Shown here: piece by piece, positions 8,410-16,031 of the stretch
Position numbering within the stretch: position 1 is the stretch's first letter
Layout of the letters: each line of letters starts with the position of its first letter
From: Elusimicrobia bacterium UBA6262
GTDB lineage: Bacteria > CAYTYR01 > UBA6262
NCBI GenBank assembly: GCA_002441095.1
Contig: DJVG01000064.1
Location: 1-51,185 of the forward strand
Reading direction: 5' to 3'
Length of the DNA: 51,185 nt
Translations under genes and position numbers: made by a program
The notes under the pieces: generated by a model
The model's database searches: none
The model's input: only the letters and a program-made list of their open reading frames with translations
Told to the model about the DNA's origin: nothing

Positions 8410-9705
8410 TTACTCTTCTATTCGTATATACACAGTATCAGACTGCACTACCGGCAGCCGGTTGATCTCTGCCAGAGCTTTCATCACATTCTTTTCCAAA
8501 GCCTTATGAGTGATCATTATGATCGGTACCCGGTTGCGCCGGCCATAACCCTTTTGGAAACATGATTCAATGCTGACTTTGTTCCTGCCCAGGATGCCGG
8601 ATATCTTGGACAGCACGCCTGGTTTATCCTTAGTAGTAAAACGCATGTAATACTTGGTTTCCAGCTCGGCAATATTCCTGATCTTTAATTTTTTATACGG
8701 GTCATAATGCACATAGGGCATAGTACCAGCAGTCTTGTAATAAATACCCCGTGACAAATCGATAATATCACTGACCACAGCGCTGGCAGCAGGCATCTGG
8801 CCGGCGCCCTGGCCATAATACATGGTATCACCGGAGGCATCGCCGCTGATATAAATAGCGTTATACTGGTTGTCCACCGAGGTCAACAGGTGCTCTTTGG
8901 AGATCAGGGTTGGATGAACGCGGATCTGGATCGCTCCATGGTCATCTTTGGCAATAGCCAGCAGTTTCAGGGCATAGCCAAATTCCTCATCGGCATTGAC
9001 CACATCCTGTAATGATATTTTTTCTATGCCCTGGCAGTAAATATCTTCTGGCCTTATCCAGGAACCAAAAGCAATAGAAGCCAAGATGGATATTTTATGC
9101 CGGGAATCTATGCCTTTAATATCCAGGGACGGATTGCGCTCGGCAAACCCAAGTTTTTGGGCCTGCCGCAAAGCTTTGTCAAAATCCATTTTTTCTTCGC
9201 TCATTTTGGTCAGGATAAAATTAGTGGTACCGTTCAATATGCCCAGGATAGATTCGATCTTGTTCGCCGCTAATCCTTCATTCAGCGATTCAATAATGGG
9301 TATGCCGCCACCCACACTGGCTTCAAAATAGATCAAGACCCCGTACTTCCTGGCTTGGACAAAGATCTCATCCCAATATTGGGATAAGAGCGCTTTATTG
9401 GCAGTCACGACATGCTTGCCCTGCTGGAAAGACTGCAGGATTATTTTGCGGGCAAAATCTACTCCGCCGACCAGCTCTACCACCAGGTCGATCTCCGGAT
9501 CCTGGATAATCTCATCTGGGTCCTTGCAAAATATATCCCTATACCGGGCAGAAACTTTATCAGCTACCCGCGGATTAAGATCGCAAATTTTAACGATATT
9601 GACCGGGGCGCCGACCCTTCTTTCAATAGAGGCCTGGTGTTTTTCCATTACTTTCAAAACACCCTGGCCGACGATGCCGCAGCCGATCAATCCTATATTA
9701 ACCAT
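8410..9705 (-). CDS. hom: Homoserine dehydrogenase with ACT domain
   Basis: NAD(P)H-dependent reduction of aspartate semialdehyde to homoserine. 431 residues: an N-terminal nucleotide-binding domain (GLIGCGIVGQGV, residues 5-16), VTANKALLSQ, catalytic-domain motif GILNGTTNFIL and DIKGIDSRHKISILASIAFG, and a C-terminal ACT domain (about 350-425, KDKPGVLSKISGILG), suggesting threonine feedback. ATG 9705 follows GAGGTG. It starts just after the aminotransferase gene (14-bp gap), first among the threonine-branch genes of the operon. Confidence 0.97.
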   Translation of the reverse strand: MVNIGLIGCGIVGQGVLKVMEKHQASIERRVGAPVNIVKICDLNPRVADKVSARYRDIFCKDPDEIIQDPEIDLVVELVGGVDFARKIILQSFQQGKHVVTANKALLSQYWDEIFVQARKYGVLIYFEASVGGGIPIIESLNEGLAANKIESILGILNGTTNFILTKMSEEKMDFDKALRQAQKLGFAERNPSLDIKGIDSRHKISILASIAFGSWIRPEDIYCQGIEKISLQDVVNADEEFGYALKLLAIAKDDHGAIQIRVHPTLISKEHLLTSVDNQYNAIYISGDASGDTMYYGQGAGQMPAASAVVSDIIDLSRGIYYKTAGTMPYVHYDPYKKLKIRNIAELETKYYMRFTTKDKPGVLSKISGILGRNKVSIESCFQKGYGRRNRVPIIMITHKALEKNVMKALAEINRLPVVQSDTVYIRIEE

Positions 9706-9719
9706 ACTTCACCTCAAAT

Positions 9720-10898
9720 TTACTTCAATAATTTTTTTAAGCGCAATAAAGCGTCATGGAACCGGTTATCATGGGTCACCAGGGCAATGCGCACATACCC
9801 TTCGCCATTTTCGCCAAACCCATTGCCAGGAGCAACCGCGACCCCGGTTTCCTTCAACAGGAATTCGCAGAATTCCAGTGATTTCATCTGCTTGAACTTT
9901 TCCGGGATAGGCACCCATAAATACATCGTGGCTTTAGGTTTGTTCACTTTCCAGCCTATCTTATTCAATCCTTCCACCATGATATCGCGACGGTGTTGGT
10001 AGATCTTGCAGGTTTCAGCGATACAATCCTGCGGACCGGTCAAGGCCGCCACTCCGGCTAATTGGAGAGCTGTGAAAACACCATAATCCATGTAGCTCTT
10101 GAATTTTTCCAAATAACCCAGTATCCTGGCATTGCCTACGGCAAAACCCATACGCCAGCCAGCCATGTTATAGGTTTTGGAAAAAGAGCCGAATTCTATC
10201 GCAATATCCCTAGCTCCCGGCACCTGCATAAAGCTGGGCGCTTTATAGCCGTCAAAGCAGATCTCTGAATAAGCCAGGTCACTGCCCACGATAATATCGT
10301 ACTTCTTGGCAAAAGCCACGACCTCTTCATAGAATTTAAGGTCTTCCACCACTGCAGCTGTCGGATTATTAGGATAGTTAATGAACATCAACTTGGCCTG
10401 GCGGGCCACATCTTCCGGTATCTTGGTCAGGTCCGGCAAATAGTTATTCTCTTCCAGTAACGGCATCAAATGCACCTGGCCGCCAGCCAGGATCACGCCA
10501 TTATAATGTACCGGGTAAGAAGGTCCCGGCACCAGGGCAATATCCCCGGCATCAAGTATCGCCGCGGCTAAATGGCCCACGCCTTCTTTGGAGCCGACCA
10601 GGGCTAAGGCCTCAGTTTCAGGGTCGAAAGTGAGACCAAACCTGTTCTGATAGAATTGGCAAACCGCTTGCCGGAATTTCGGCATGCCTTTGGCTTGCGG
10701 ATAACGATGCGTATTAGGATGATTGGTCACAGTATCCACCAGCCGGTCGATCACATGTTTCGGTGTCGGCAGGTCTGGATTACCCATGCTCAAGTCAATG
10801 ACATCAAGCTTTTTGCTGTACGCATCCTTCATCAAATTTTTCATTACCGCAAAAACATACGGCGGTAACTTTTTTAGTTTATCTGAGCATTCAACCAT
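9720..10898 (-). CDS. Class I/II aminotransferase, AlaC-like
   Basis: PLP-dependent aminotransferase, 392 residues. LPPYVFAVMKNL near the N-terminus and VIDLSMGNPDLPTP are typical of the AlaC / LL-DAP-aminotransferase-related family; NYPNNPTAAV and GSFSKTYNMAGWRMGF (PLP lysine near residue 235) are clear. As the first gene before hom it probably serves aspartate or alanine transamination or a related step; the substrate cannot be read from the sequence. ATG 10898 follows AGGAG. The upstream gap is a repeat array, so this gene may be transcribed from lipA or from a promoter I did not recognise. Confidence 0.88.
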   Translation of the reverse strand: MVECSDKLKKLPPYVFAVMKNLMKDAYSKKLDVIDLSMGNPDLPTPKHVIDRLVDTVTNHPNTHRYPQAKGMPKFRQAVCQFYQNRFGLTFDPETEALALVGSKEGVGHLAAAILDAGDIALVPGPSYPVHYNGVILAGGQVHLMPLLEENNYLPDLTKIPEDVARQAKLMFINYPNNPTAAVVEDLKFYEEVVAFAKKYDIIVGSDLAYSEICFDGYKAPSFMQVPGARDIAIEFGSFSKTYNMAGWRMGFAVGNARILGYLEKFKSYMDYGVFTALQLAGVAALTGPQDCIAETCKIYQHRRDIMVEGLNKIGWKVNKPKATMYLWVPIPEKFKQMKSLEFCEFLLKETGVAVAPGNGFGENGEGYVRIALVTHDNRFHDALLRLKKLLK

Positions 10899-10913
10899 AT
10901 TAACTCCTAATGA

Positions 10914-10980
10914 AGTTTCGGGTTACGAGTTACGGGTTTGTCACTAAAATTTTTTAACTAAACTCGCAACTTGAAACTCG
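10914..10980. repeat. CAGTT-family inverted repeat array, copy 2
   Basis: The gap between lipA and the aminotransferase gene. The left half has GTTTCGGGTTACGAGTTACGG units, the centre is A/T-rich, and the right half has AACTCGCAAC and TTGAAACTCG. It ends against the lipA stop codon. Confidence 0.8.
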
Positions 10981-11829
10981 CTAACTTTTTATCTTTTTAT
11001 ATAATTCCTTAGCCAGGTATGAACTCCGCATAGTTGGTCCGGAAGCGACAGCTAAGAATCCCATATCTTGCGCTATCTTTTCATATTTCTTAAATTCTTC
11101 CCGGCTTAAATACCGTTCCACTGGCATATTACTTTTTGTCGGCTGGAAATATTGGCCCAGCACTACTACGTCACAGTTTATTTTACGCAAATCCTGCAAA
11201 ACCGCGACAACTTCTTTTTCCTCTTCACCTAAACCGAGCATGAAACCGCTCTTGGTGATTGTTTTTTGACTTTTTTGTTTACAATATTCCAGAACCTTTA
11301 AGCTCCGCTGGTAATCAGCCTCTGGCCGCACCACGCTATATAATCTCGGTACAGTTTCCACGTTATGATTAATAATATCCGGCCGCGCGGTCAATACTTT
11401 ATTTAAAGCCTGCTGATCAAGTTGAAAATCCGGGGCCAGGACTTCGATAATGGCGGTTGGAACATTTGCCCGTACAGCCTGGATCGTCTTGGCAAACTGA
11501 CTGGCACCGCCATCTGCCAGATCATCCCGGGTCACAGAAGTGATAACGACGTGCTCCAGTCCTAATTCTTTGACAAATTCAGCTATCCGTCCCGGCTCTT
11601 CATTATCCAACCGGGTAGGCGCTGACTCTTTCTTAACGCTGCAAAACCGGCAATGCCGTGTGCAAACATCACCCAAGATCAGGAAAGTAACTGTTTTCTT
11701 ACCGAAACATTCACTTTTATTGGGACACCGGGCACTAACGCATACGGTATGAATACGATTTTTGTTTAAAAGAGCGTTTAATTCTACTATTTTGGTCAGG
11801 TCTATTTTGTTTTTTACCGAAGTATTCAT
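10981..11829 (-). CDS. lipA: Lipoyl synthase
   Basis: Radical-SAM enzyme that inserts two sulfurs into protein-bound octanoate. 282 residues from ATG 11829. Both cluster motifs are present: the auxiliary CX4CX5C set (CVSARCPNKSEC, near residues 31-42) and the radical-SAM CX3CX2C (CTRHCRFC). TSVTRDDLADGGA, NHNVETVPRLY and SGFMLGLGE are family blocks. A further upstream ATG (11886) would overlap the neighbouring gene and adds an atypical N-terminus, so it was not used. The preceding gene's stop lies two bases before this ATG, suggesting translational coupling. No lipB or lipoylated enzyme is in the window. Confidence 0.95.
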   Translation of the reverse strand: MNTSVKNKIDLTKIVELNALLNKNRIHTVCVSARCPNKSECFGKKTVTFLILGDVCTRHCRFCSVKKESAPTRLDNEEPGRIAEFVKELGLEHVVITSVTRDDLADGGASQFAKTIQAVRANVPTAIIEVLAPDFQLDQQALNKVLTARPDIINHNVETVPRLYSVVRPEADYQRSLKVLEYCKQKSQKTITKSGFMLGLGEEEKEVVAVLQDLRKINCDVVVLGQYFQPTKSNMPVERYLSREEFKKYEKIAQDMGFLAVASGPTMRSSYLAKELYKKIKS

Positions 11830-11831
11830 GA

Positions 11832-12071
11832 CTAATTCAATTTTTTCTTTATAAACAGGAACAGCAAATATCCGACCCCGACACAAACCATGCCATAAGT
11901 GACTTGAAAGACGCTAAAACGCAGCCAGTCAGCAGCAGTGACAAATTCACTGTCTGGCTTGACTATATTCAGCAGTCTTAAAAATCCAAAAATAGTCACC
12001 AAGACACCCCAGCCATAAAATACCCAGCCAGATAGTGTTATTAATCCTTTAATTTCTTTCTTGTCTGCCAT
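11832..12071 (-). CDS. Small two-TM membrane protein of unknown function
   Basis: 79 residues with two probable membrane helices (about 12-32 and 52-72), a short acidic loop between them and a lysine-rich C-terminus, which suggests a cytoplasmic tail. I do not recognise a family. It begins two bases after lpdA ends and stops two bases before the lipA start, so all three genes are probably translated from one message. The position suggests a link to the lipoyl/dihydrolipoamide system, but that is only context. Confidence 0.75.
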   Translation of the reverse strand: MADKKEIKGLITLSGWVFYGWGVLVTIFGFLRLLNIVKPDSEFVTAADWLRFSVFQVTYGMVCVGVGYLLFLFIKKKLN

Positions 12072-12073
12072 TT

Positions 12074-13462
12074 CTACCTCTTTCGCGCTATACTGATGGC
12101 TCGGCCATCTACATCTTCCATTGCTTCCTTGACTGCCTCGCTTAAGGTCGGGTGGGCAAACACCACTTCGGCAAATTGTTGCGCTGTCATTTTATTAGCC
12201 ATCGCCAGTGCCACCTGGTTGACCAATTCAGTGGCTTGCGGGCCAATAATATGGCCACCCAGTATTTGTCCTGTTTCTGCCTGAGCTATGACCTTCACAA
12301 AACCGCGTGTATCGCCCATAGCCTGGGCCTTGCCGAGCGCGGCAAAAGGAAACTTGCCGATCTTGACCGCTCCAGCAGTTTTAGCTTCCTGCTCCCGCTG
12401 GCCAACCATTCCTATTTCCGGGGCAGTAAAGATACATTTGGGTAGTGCGGCATAATCTGCTTCTTGTTTTTCCCTGCCGGCAATATTTTCAGCCGCGATC
12501 ACCGCGTCATATGAAGCTTTATGAGCCAGCATGGGGCCATTAATACAATCACCGATAGCATAGATATTTTTAGCCGTTGTTTCCAAGTGCTTGGTTACCT
12601 TAATCCGGCCGCGGTCTACAGCAATGCCGGCTTTTTCCAGTCCTAAGTTTTCAATGTTAGCCTGACGGCCAACGGCACTGATTATCAAGTCAACGGTTAT
12701 CTCTTCCTTATTACTAAAAATAACCTTGCTCTGGTCCTGGACCCTGGTGATATGTTCCACAGATACGCCGGTATATATCTTCATACCGCTGCGAGTCATG
12801 CCCAGAGACAGCAGTTTGGCTATTTCTTCATCTGCTTCCGGCAAGAGTTGTGGAGTTAATTCTGCCAGATGGACCTGCGCTCCCAGATCATGGAAAATCT
12901 GGGCAAATTCACAGCCGATCGCTCCTCCGCCTACGATAAGAACGCTGGCCGGCTGCTTAGCCAAATTAAAGATCTGGTCACTATTAATTATATATCGGCC
13001 GTCTGTTTTCAAGACTGGCAAGGCCACTGGCCGGCTGCCGGTCGCAATAATGATATTCCTGGCCTCGAGCAGGCGCTGGTCCTGGCTGTTAATTTCTTGA
13101 ACTACAATGGTTTTAGCATCCTGCAGCCGGGCATTCCCTGTCATCATAGCGATTTTATGCGCCTTGAACAGGGTTTCTAATCCCTTGCGTAAATTACCGA
13201 CTACGGTATCCTTGTGTTGAAAAAGTTTTTCCAGGGTTACTGTATATTCTGCGCTCAAGGTAGCTATTTCCCTGGCTTTTTTCATCGTTTTTAGACTTTC
13301 AATGATGGTCTTAGTAGGGATACAACCCCAGTTTAAACATACTCCGCCTAAGACTGCTTTTTCTATCACGACCACGCTAGACCCTAGCTGGCTAGCCCTG
13401 ATAGCAACAGTATAACCACCCGGCCCAGCGCCAATGACAGCCAGGTCAAAAACTTCACTCAT
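12074..13462 (-). CDS. lpdA: Dihydrolipoamide dehydrogenase
   Basis: FAD enzyme that reoxidises dihydrolipoamide with NAD+, the E3 component of 2-oxo-acid dehydrogenases or the glycine cleavage L protein. 462 residues: FAD-binding GAGPGG (11-16), redox pair in GGVCLNWGCIPTK (about 38-50), NAD-binding VGGGAIGCEFA (about 175-185), FAD motif NIYAIGDC, and the C-terminal dimer domain with catalytic HPTLSEAVKEA (His near 437). Next to lipA, which makes the cofactor, but no E1/E2 or gcv genes are in the window, so the parent complex is not defined here. Confidence 0.97.
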   Translation of the reverse strand: MSEVFDLAVIGAGPGGYTVAIRASQLGSSVVVIEKAVLGGVCLNWGCIPTKTIIESLKTMKKAREIATLSAEYTVTLEKLFQHKDTVVGNLRKGLETLFKAHKIAMMTGNARLQDAKTIVVQEINSQDQRLLEARNIIIATGSRPVALPVLKTDGRYIINSDQIFNLAKQPASVLIVGGGAIGCEFAQIFHDLGAQVHLAELTPQLLPEADEEIAKLLSLGMTRSGMKIYTGVSVEHITRVQDQSKVIFSNKEEITVDLIISAVGRQANIENLGLEKAGIAVDRGRIKVTKHLETTAKNIYAIGDCINGPMLAHKASYDAVIAAENIAGREKQEADYAALPKCIFTAPEIGMVGQREQEAKTAGAVKIGKFPFAALGKAQAMGDTRGFVKVIAQAETGQILGGHIIGPQATELVNQVALAMANKMTAQQFAEVVFAHPTLSEAVKEAMEDVDGRAISIARKR

Positions 13463-13491
13463 ATTGCCTCATTTATCAATTTTAGGTTTGA

Positions 13492-13520
13492 AAGGGTAGG
13501 AAGATACTCTCCCTACCCTT
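13492..13520. other. Hairpin downstream of the HU gene
   Basis: Perfect nine-base arms AAGGGTAGG and CCTACCCTT around an 11-base loop, 39-67 bp after the HU stop codon and just upstream of lpdA. No U-tract follows on either strand, so it is not a canonical intrinsic terminator. It could still be a transcript-end or processing structure. Confidence 0.6.
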
Positions 13521-13558
13521 GATAGTAATTACTAATAACTTAATTTATCTGCTAGAAA

Positions 13559-13831
13559 TTACTTTATTGCATTCTTCAGAGTAGTACTAGCCTTAAAAAC
13601 AGGCACTTTCCTGGCCGGGATCTGTACACTAGCCCCGGTTTTCGGATTACGCCCGGTACAGGCTTTACGGGTTTTCACCTTAAAAGCACCCAAACCAGCG
13701 ATTGCTACCTTCCCGTTTTGTTTTAAAGTCTGGGTAATCTCTTTGATAATAGCCAAGACGGCACGGCTGGCTGCAGCTTTATTGATCTTCGCGGCAGAAG
13801 CGACTTTTTCGATCAAAACAACTTTATTCAT
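13559..13831 (-). CDS. HU-family DNA-binding protein
   Basis: 90-residue histone-like protein that bends and compacts DNA as a dimer. MNKVVLIEKVA starts the N-terminal helical body; GLGAFKVKTRKA and GRNPKTGASVQIPARKVPVFKA form the beta-arm with the conserved proline, followed by a C-terminal helix. It has its own strong promoter (13891-13919). The family also includes IHF subunits; the full HU/IHF fold is present but I cannot separate hupA/hupB types. Confidence 0.95.
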   Translation of the reverse strand: MNKVVLIEKVASAAKINKAAASRAVLAIIKEITQTLKQNGKVAIAGLGAFKVKTRKACTGRNPKTGASVQIPARKVPVFKASTTLKNAIK

Positions 13832-13890
13832 CTTGCCCCCCTCTTTTTAGCAAAATTATGAGCTAATCGCAAAAACAGAGTTTGACTGCT

Positions 13891-13919
13891 ATAATACTTA
13901 TTTTTTCTTTATTTGTCAA
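13891..13919 (-). promoter_or_regulatory. Sigma-70 promoter of the HU gene
   Basis: On the minus strand TTGACA (13914-13919), a 17-base spacer and TATTAT (13891-13896). The predicted start of transcription is near 13884, giving a leader of about 53 bases before ATG 13831. Confidence 0.8.
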
Positions 13920-13949
13920 GGGAATTTTTAAGGGCTAACACCCTTCGAT

Positions 13950-14012
13950 TACGCGGATTTTGAAGGCAGATTACCCGCCACTAAGGCTTCGGCGGGCGCA
14001 GCGCGGATTAGA
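13950..14012. repeat. GC-rich CCCGCC/GGCGGG element flanked by GATTA units
   Basis: Lies in the argS-HU gap. Arms CCCGCC and GGCGGG (13974-13979 and 13991-13996) enclose an 11-base loop, with GATTACGCGGATT before and GCGCGGATTAG after. It is a shortened version of the longer elements at 17216-17282 and 33559-33625 and matches the segment inside thrC. Confidence 0.75.
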
Positions 14013-14027
14013 GCCAGGACTGATCTA

Positions 14028-15686
14028 CTACATTTTCTCCGGAGCGGAAATACCCAGTAAGTCCAATCCATCTTTTAGGACAATGCTGACTGCTTTGATC
14101 AAATGCAGGCGGGCCAGGCTCAATTCCCGGTTTTCAGTCACGATGCGATGCCTGGTATAGAAATTATGAAATACAGTGGCTAATTCCTGTAAATATATCG
14201 TGAGCCAATGAGGATCATAGGTCCGTGCGCAATCAGCCAGTATTTTGCTGAAATTGGCTAATTTCTTGATCAATTGCATCTCTTCCTGCTCTTTTAGTAG
14301 TTCTAATGTCTCTATTTTTAAGCTTACAGCATCCAGCATTAAGCCGTTTTTAGCTGCTTCCTTGAAGACACTGGAAATACGGGCATGGGCATATTGGACA
14401 TAATAAACCGGATTGTCTGAACTATGTTTCTTGGCTAATTCCAAATCAAAATCAAGCGCGCTGTCCGGACTGCGCATTAAGAAGAAGAACCGGCAGGCAT
14501 CTTTGCCTACTTCATCCAGGACCTGCCGTAAAGTGACAAATTCCCCGGCCCGGGTAGACATGGGGACTGTTTCTTTGCCTCTCTTAAGGCTGACCAGCTG
14601 GTAGAGAATTATTTTCAGCTTTTCCTTGTAGCCAAGCATGGAGGCCACTGCCTGCATCCTAGGGACATAACCATGGTGGTCCGCCCCCCAGATATTGATC
14701 ACCTGGTCAAGTGGCGGCTTTCTTTCAAATTTATCGATCAGGTAAGCAATATCGCTGGCAAAATAGGTCGGGCGGCCGTCTGCCCGGAAGATCACCCGGT
14801 CCTTGTCATCGCCAAAATCAGTGGTTTTAACAAAAACCGCGCCGTCTGCCTCATATGCTTTGGCCGGATATTCCCGGTTCAGCTTTTCTAATAATATCTG
14901 TTTTAAATCTCCCTGCTTATACAGTGTATTTTCAAAGAACCAATCATCGAATACTACGCCAAAATCCTCCAGGTCCTTTTTTATCCATCCTAAAATGGTC
15001 TTGATCGCATATTCCCTGAAATCATCTTCATTTGTCATTTGAATTTTGTCATTTGAAATTTGCCGGGCTATTTCCTTGATATAATTCCCTTTATACCCAT
15101 CTTCCGGAATTTCCTTTCCCGCAAAACGGGCCTGGACGGATTGGCCCAGGATATTCATCTGGTTGCCAATATTATTGACATAGTATTCTTTTTGGACATC
15201 ATACCCCAGGGCTTTAAAGATCCGGGCTAAAGTATCACCGGTGGCGGCTCCCCGGCCATGGCCGACATGCAAGGGCCCGGTCGGATTGGCGCTGACAAAT
15301 TCGATCTGGATATGTTTGCCTACCCCGGCAGAGGTTTGGCCATATTTGCCGTGCAGAGCCAGGATTTCGCCTAGTTCTTTGTATATTCTCTCTTTAGCCA
15401 CAAAAAAGTTTATGAACCCGTTGCCTGCTACTTCAACTTTAGCCAATAAACCTTTATCCTGGGGAAGCTTATCCACGATCAGCTGCGCCAGCTCCCGCGG
15501 TGTTTTTTCATAAAAAGCCGCACCATAAAAAGCAATATTAGAAGCATAGTCGCCGAATTTCTCATTACCGGGCAGGGTTAAGAAGAATTTGTCGCTGGAC
15601 CACTTAAAGGTCATATCCTTAAAATCCGCGGCAGCGGCTTTTACCGCTGTTTCCAGCAAGTTAATGATCTCATTATAAATAGTCAC
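14028..15686 (-). CDS. argS: Arginyl-tRNA synthetase
   Basis: Class I aminoacyl-tRNA synthetase, 552 residues. SANPTGPLHVGHGRGA holds the HIGH-like motif, VNNIGNQMNILG follows, and VPMSTRAGEF stands where the KMSKS loop would be, as usual for ArgS. The N-terminal Add1 tRNA-binding domain (about 1-100) and the C-terminal anticodon (DALR) domain (about 440-552) are present. GTG 15686 follows GGGAGAAG just after the rsfS stop. Residues about 209-219 are encoded by two copies of a 14-bp repeat (15031-15058) that resembles intergenic repeats of other genomes. The frame is intact and the enzyme should be functional. Confidence 0.97.
   Translation of the reverse strand: MTIYNEIINLLETAVKAAAADFKDMTFKWSSDKFFLTLPGNEKFGDYASNIAFYGAAFYEKTPRELAQLIVDKLPQDKGLLAKVEVAGNGFINFFVAKERIYKELGEILALHGKYGQTSAGVGKHIQIEFVSANPTGPLHVGHGRGAATGDTLARIFKALGYDVQKEYYVNNIGNQMNILGQSVQARFAGKEIPEDGYKGNYIKEIARQISNDKIQMTNEDDFREYAIKTILGWIKKDLEDFGVVFDDWFFENTLYKQGDLKQILLEKLNREYPAKAYEADGAVFVKTTDFGDDKDRVIFRADGRPTYFASDIAYLIDKFERKPPLDQVINIWGADHHGYVPRMQAVASMLGYKEKLKIILYQLVSLKRGKETVPMSTRAGEFVTLRQVLDEVGKDACRFFFLMRSPDSALDFDLELAKKHSSDNPVYYVQYAHARISSVFKEAAKNGLMLDAVSLKIETLELLKEQEEMQLIKKLANFSKILADCARTYDPHWLTIYLQELATVFHNFYTRHRIVTENRELSLARLHLIKAVSIVLKDGLDLLGISAPEKM
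15031..15058. repeat. Tandem 14-bp repeat inside argS
   Basis: TTTGTCATTTGAAT is followed directly by TTTGTCATTTGAAA (plus strand), one mismatch between units. On the coding strand it is translated as about ten residues (SNDKIQMTN core) in a loop before the DDFREYAIK segment of argS. Confidence 0.85.
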
Positions 15687-16031
15687 TTACTTCTCCCATT
15701 TCACTTTAACTGCCTTACTCCACAATCTTTCCAGGTTATAGAATTCCCTGGCATCTTTAATAAATATATGCACAAGAACACCGGAAAAATCCAGTAACAG
15801 CCACCGTTTGGACATCTGTTGCTGGCGATTACGCAGTTCTATCCCTTGATCAGACAAACTGTCGGCAATGGCTTCCCGCACAGCCTGAGCCTGCGGTTGC
15901 GAATTAACTGTCACAATAACAAAATAATCAGTAATAGGGGTTAATTTCCGGACATCTAAGACAATAATATCTTCACTCTTTTTAGTACTGGCTGCTTCCG
16001 CCGCCAGCAGTGCCGGTTTTTTATAAAGCAA
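15687..16031 (-). CDS. rsfS: Ribosomal silencing factor RsfS
   Basis: Binds L14 of the large subunit and blocks subunit joining when growth slows. AAEAASTKKSEDIIVLDVRKLTPITDYFVIVT is the family core, followed by EDIIV...WLLLDFSGVLVHIF and a YNLERLW end. I use TTG 16031 (114 residues) because GGAG lies eight bases upstream; a GTG at 16052 gives 121 residues but lacks a clear ribosome binding site. Either start overlaps the 3' end of the LCP gene, so the two are translationally linked. argS follows directly. Confidence 0.92.
   Translation of the reverse strand: MLYKKPALLAAEAASTKKSEDIIVLDVRKLTPITDYFVIVTVNSQPQAQAVREAIADSLSDQGIELRNRQQQMSKRWLLLDFSGVLVHIFIKDAREFYNLERLWSKAVKVKWEK

Noticed and set aside
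10899..10980. Riboswitch or attenuator before the amino-acid operon
   Set aside because: The gap is only a repeat array; no leader peptide with regulatory codons and no T-box or known aptamer features seen.
11830..11886. ATG 11886 as lipA start
   Set aside because: It would overlap the 79-residue membrane protein gene by 55 bases; the added residues are not like LipA.
13492..13520. Hairpin as intrinsic terminator of the HU gene
   Set aside because: Strong stem but no U-tract on either strand; kept only as a hairpin.
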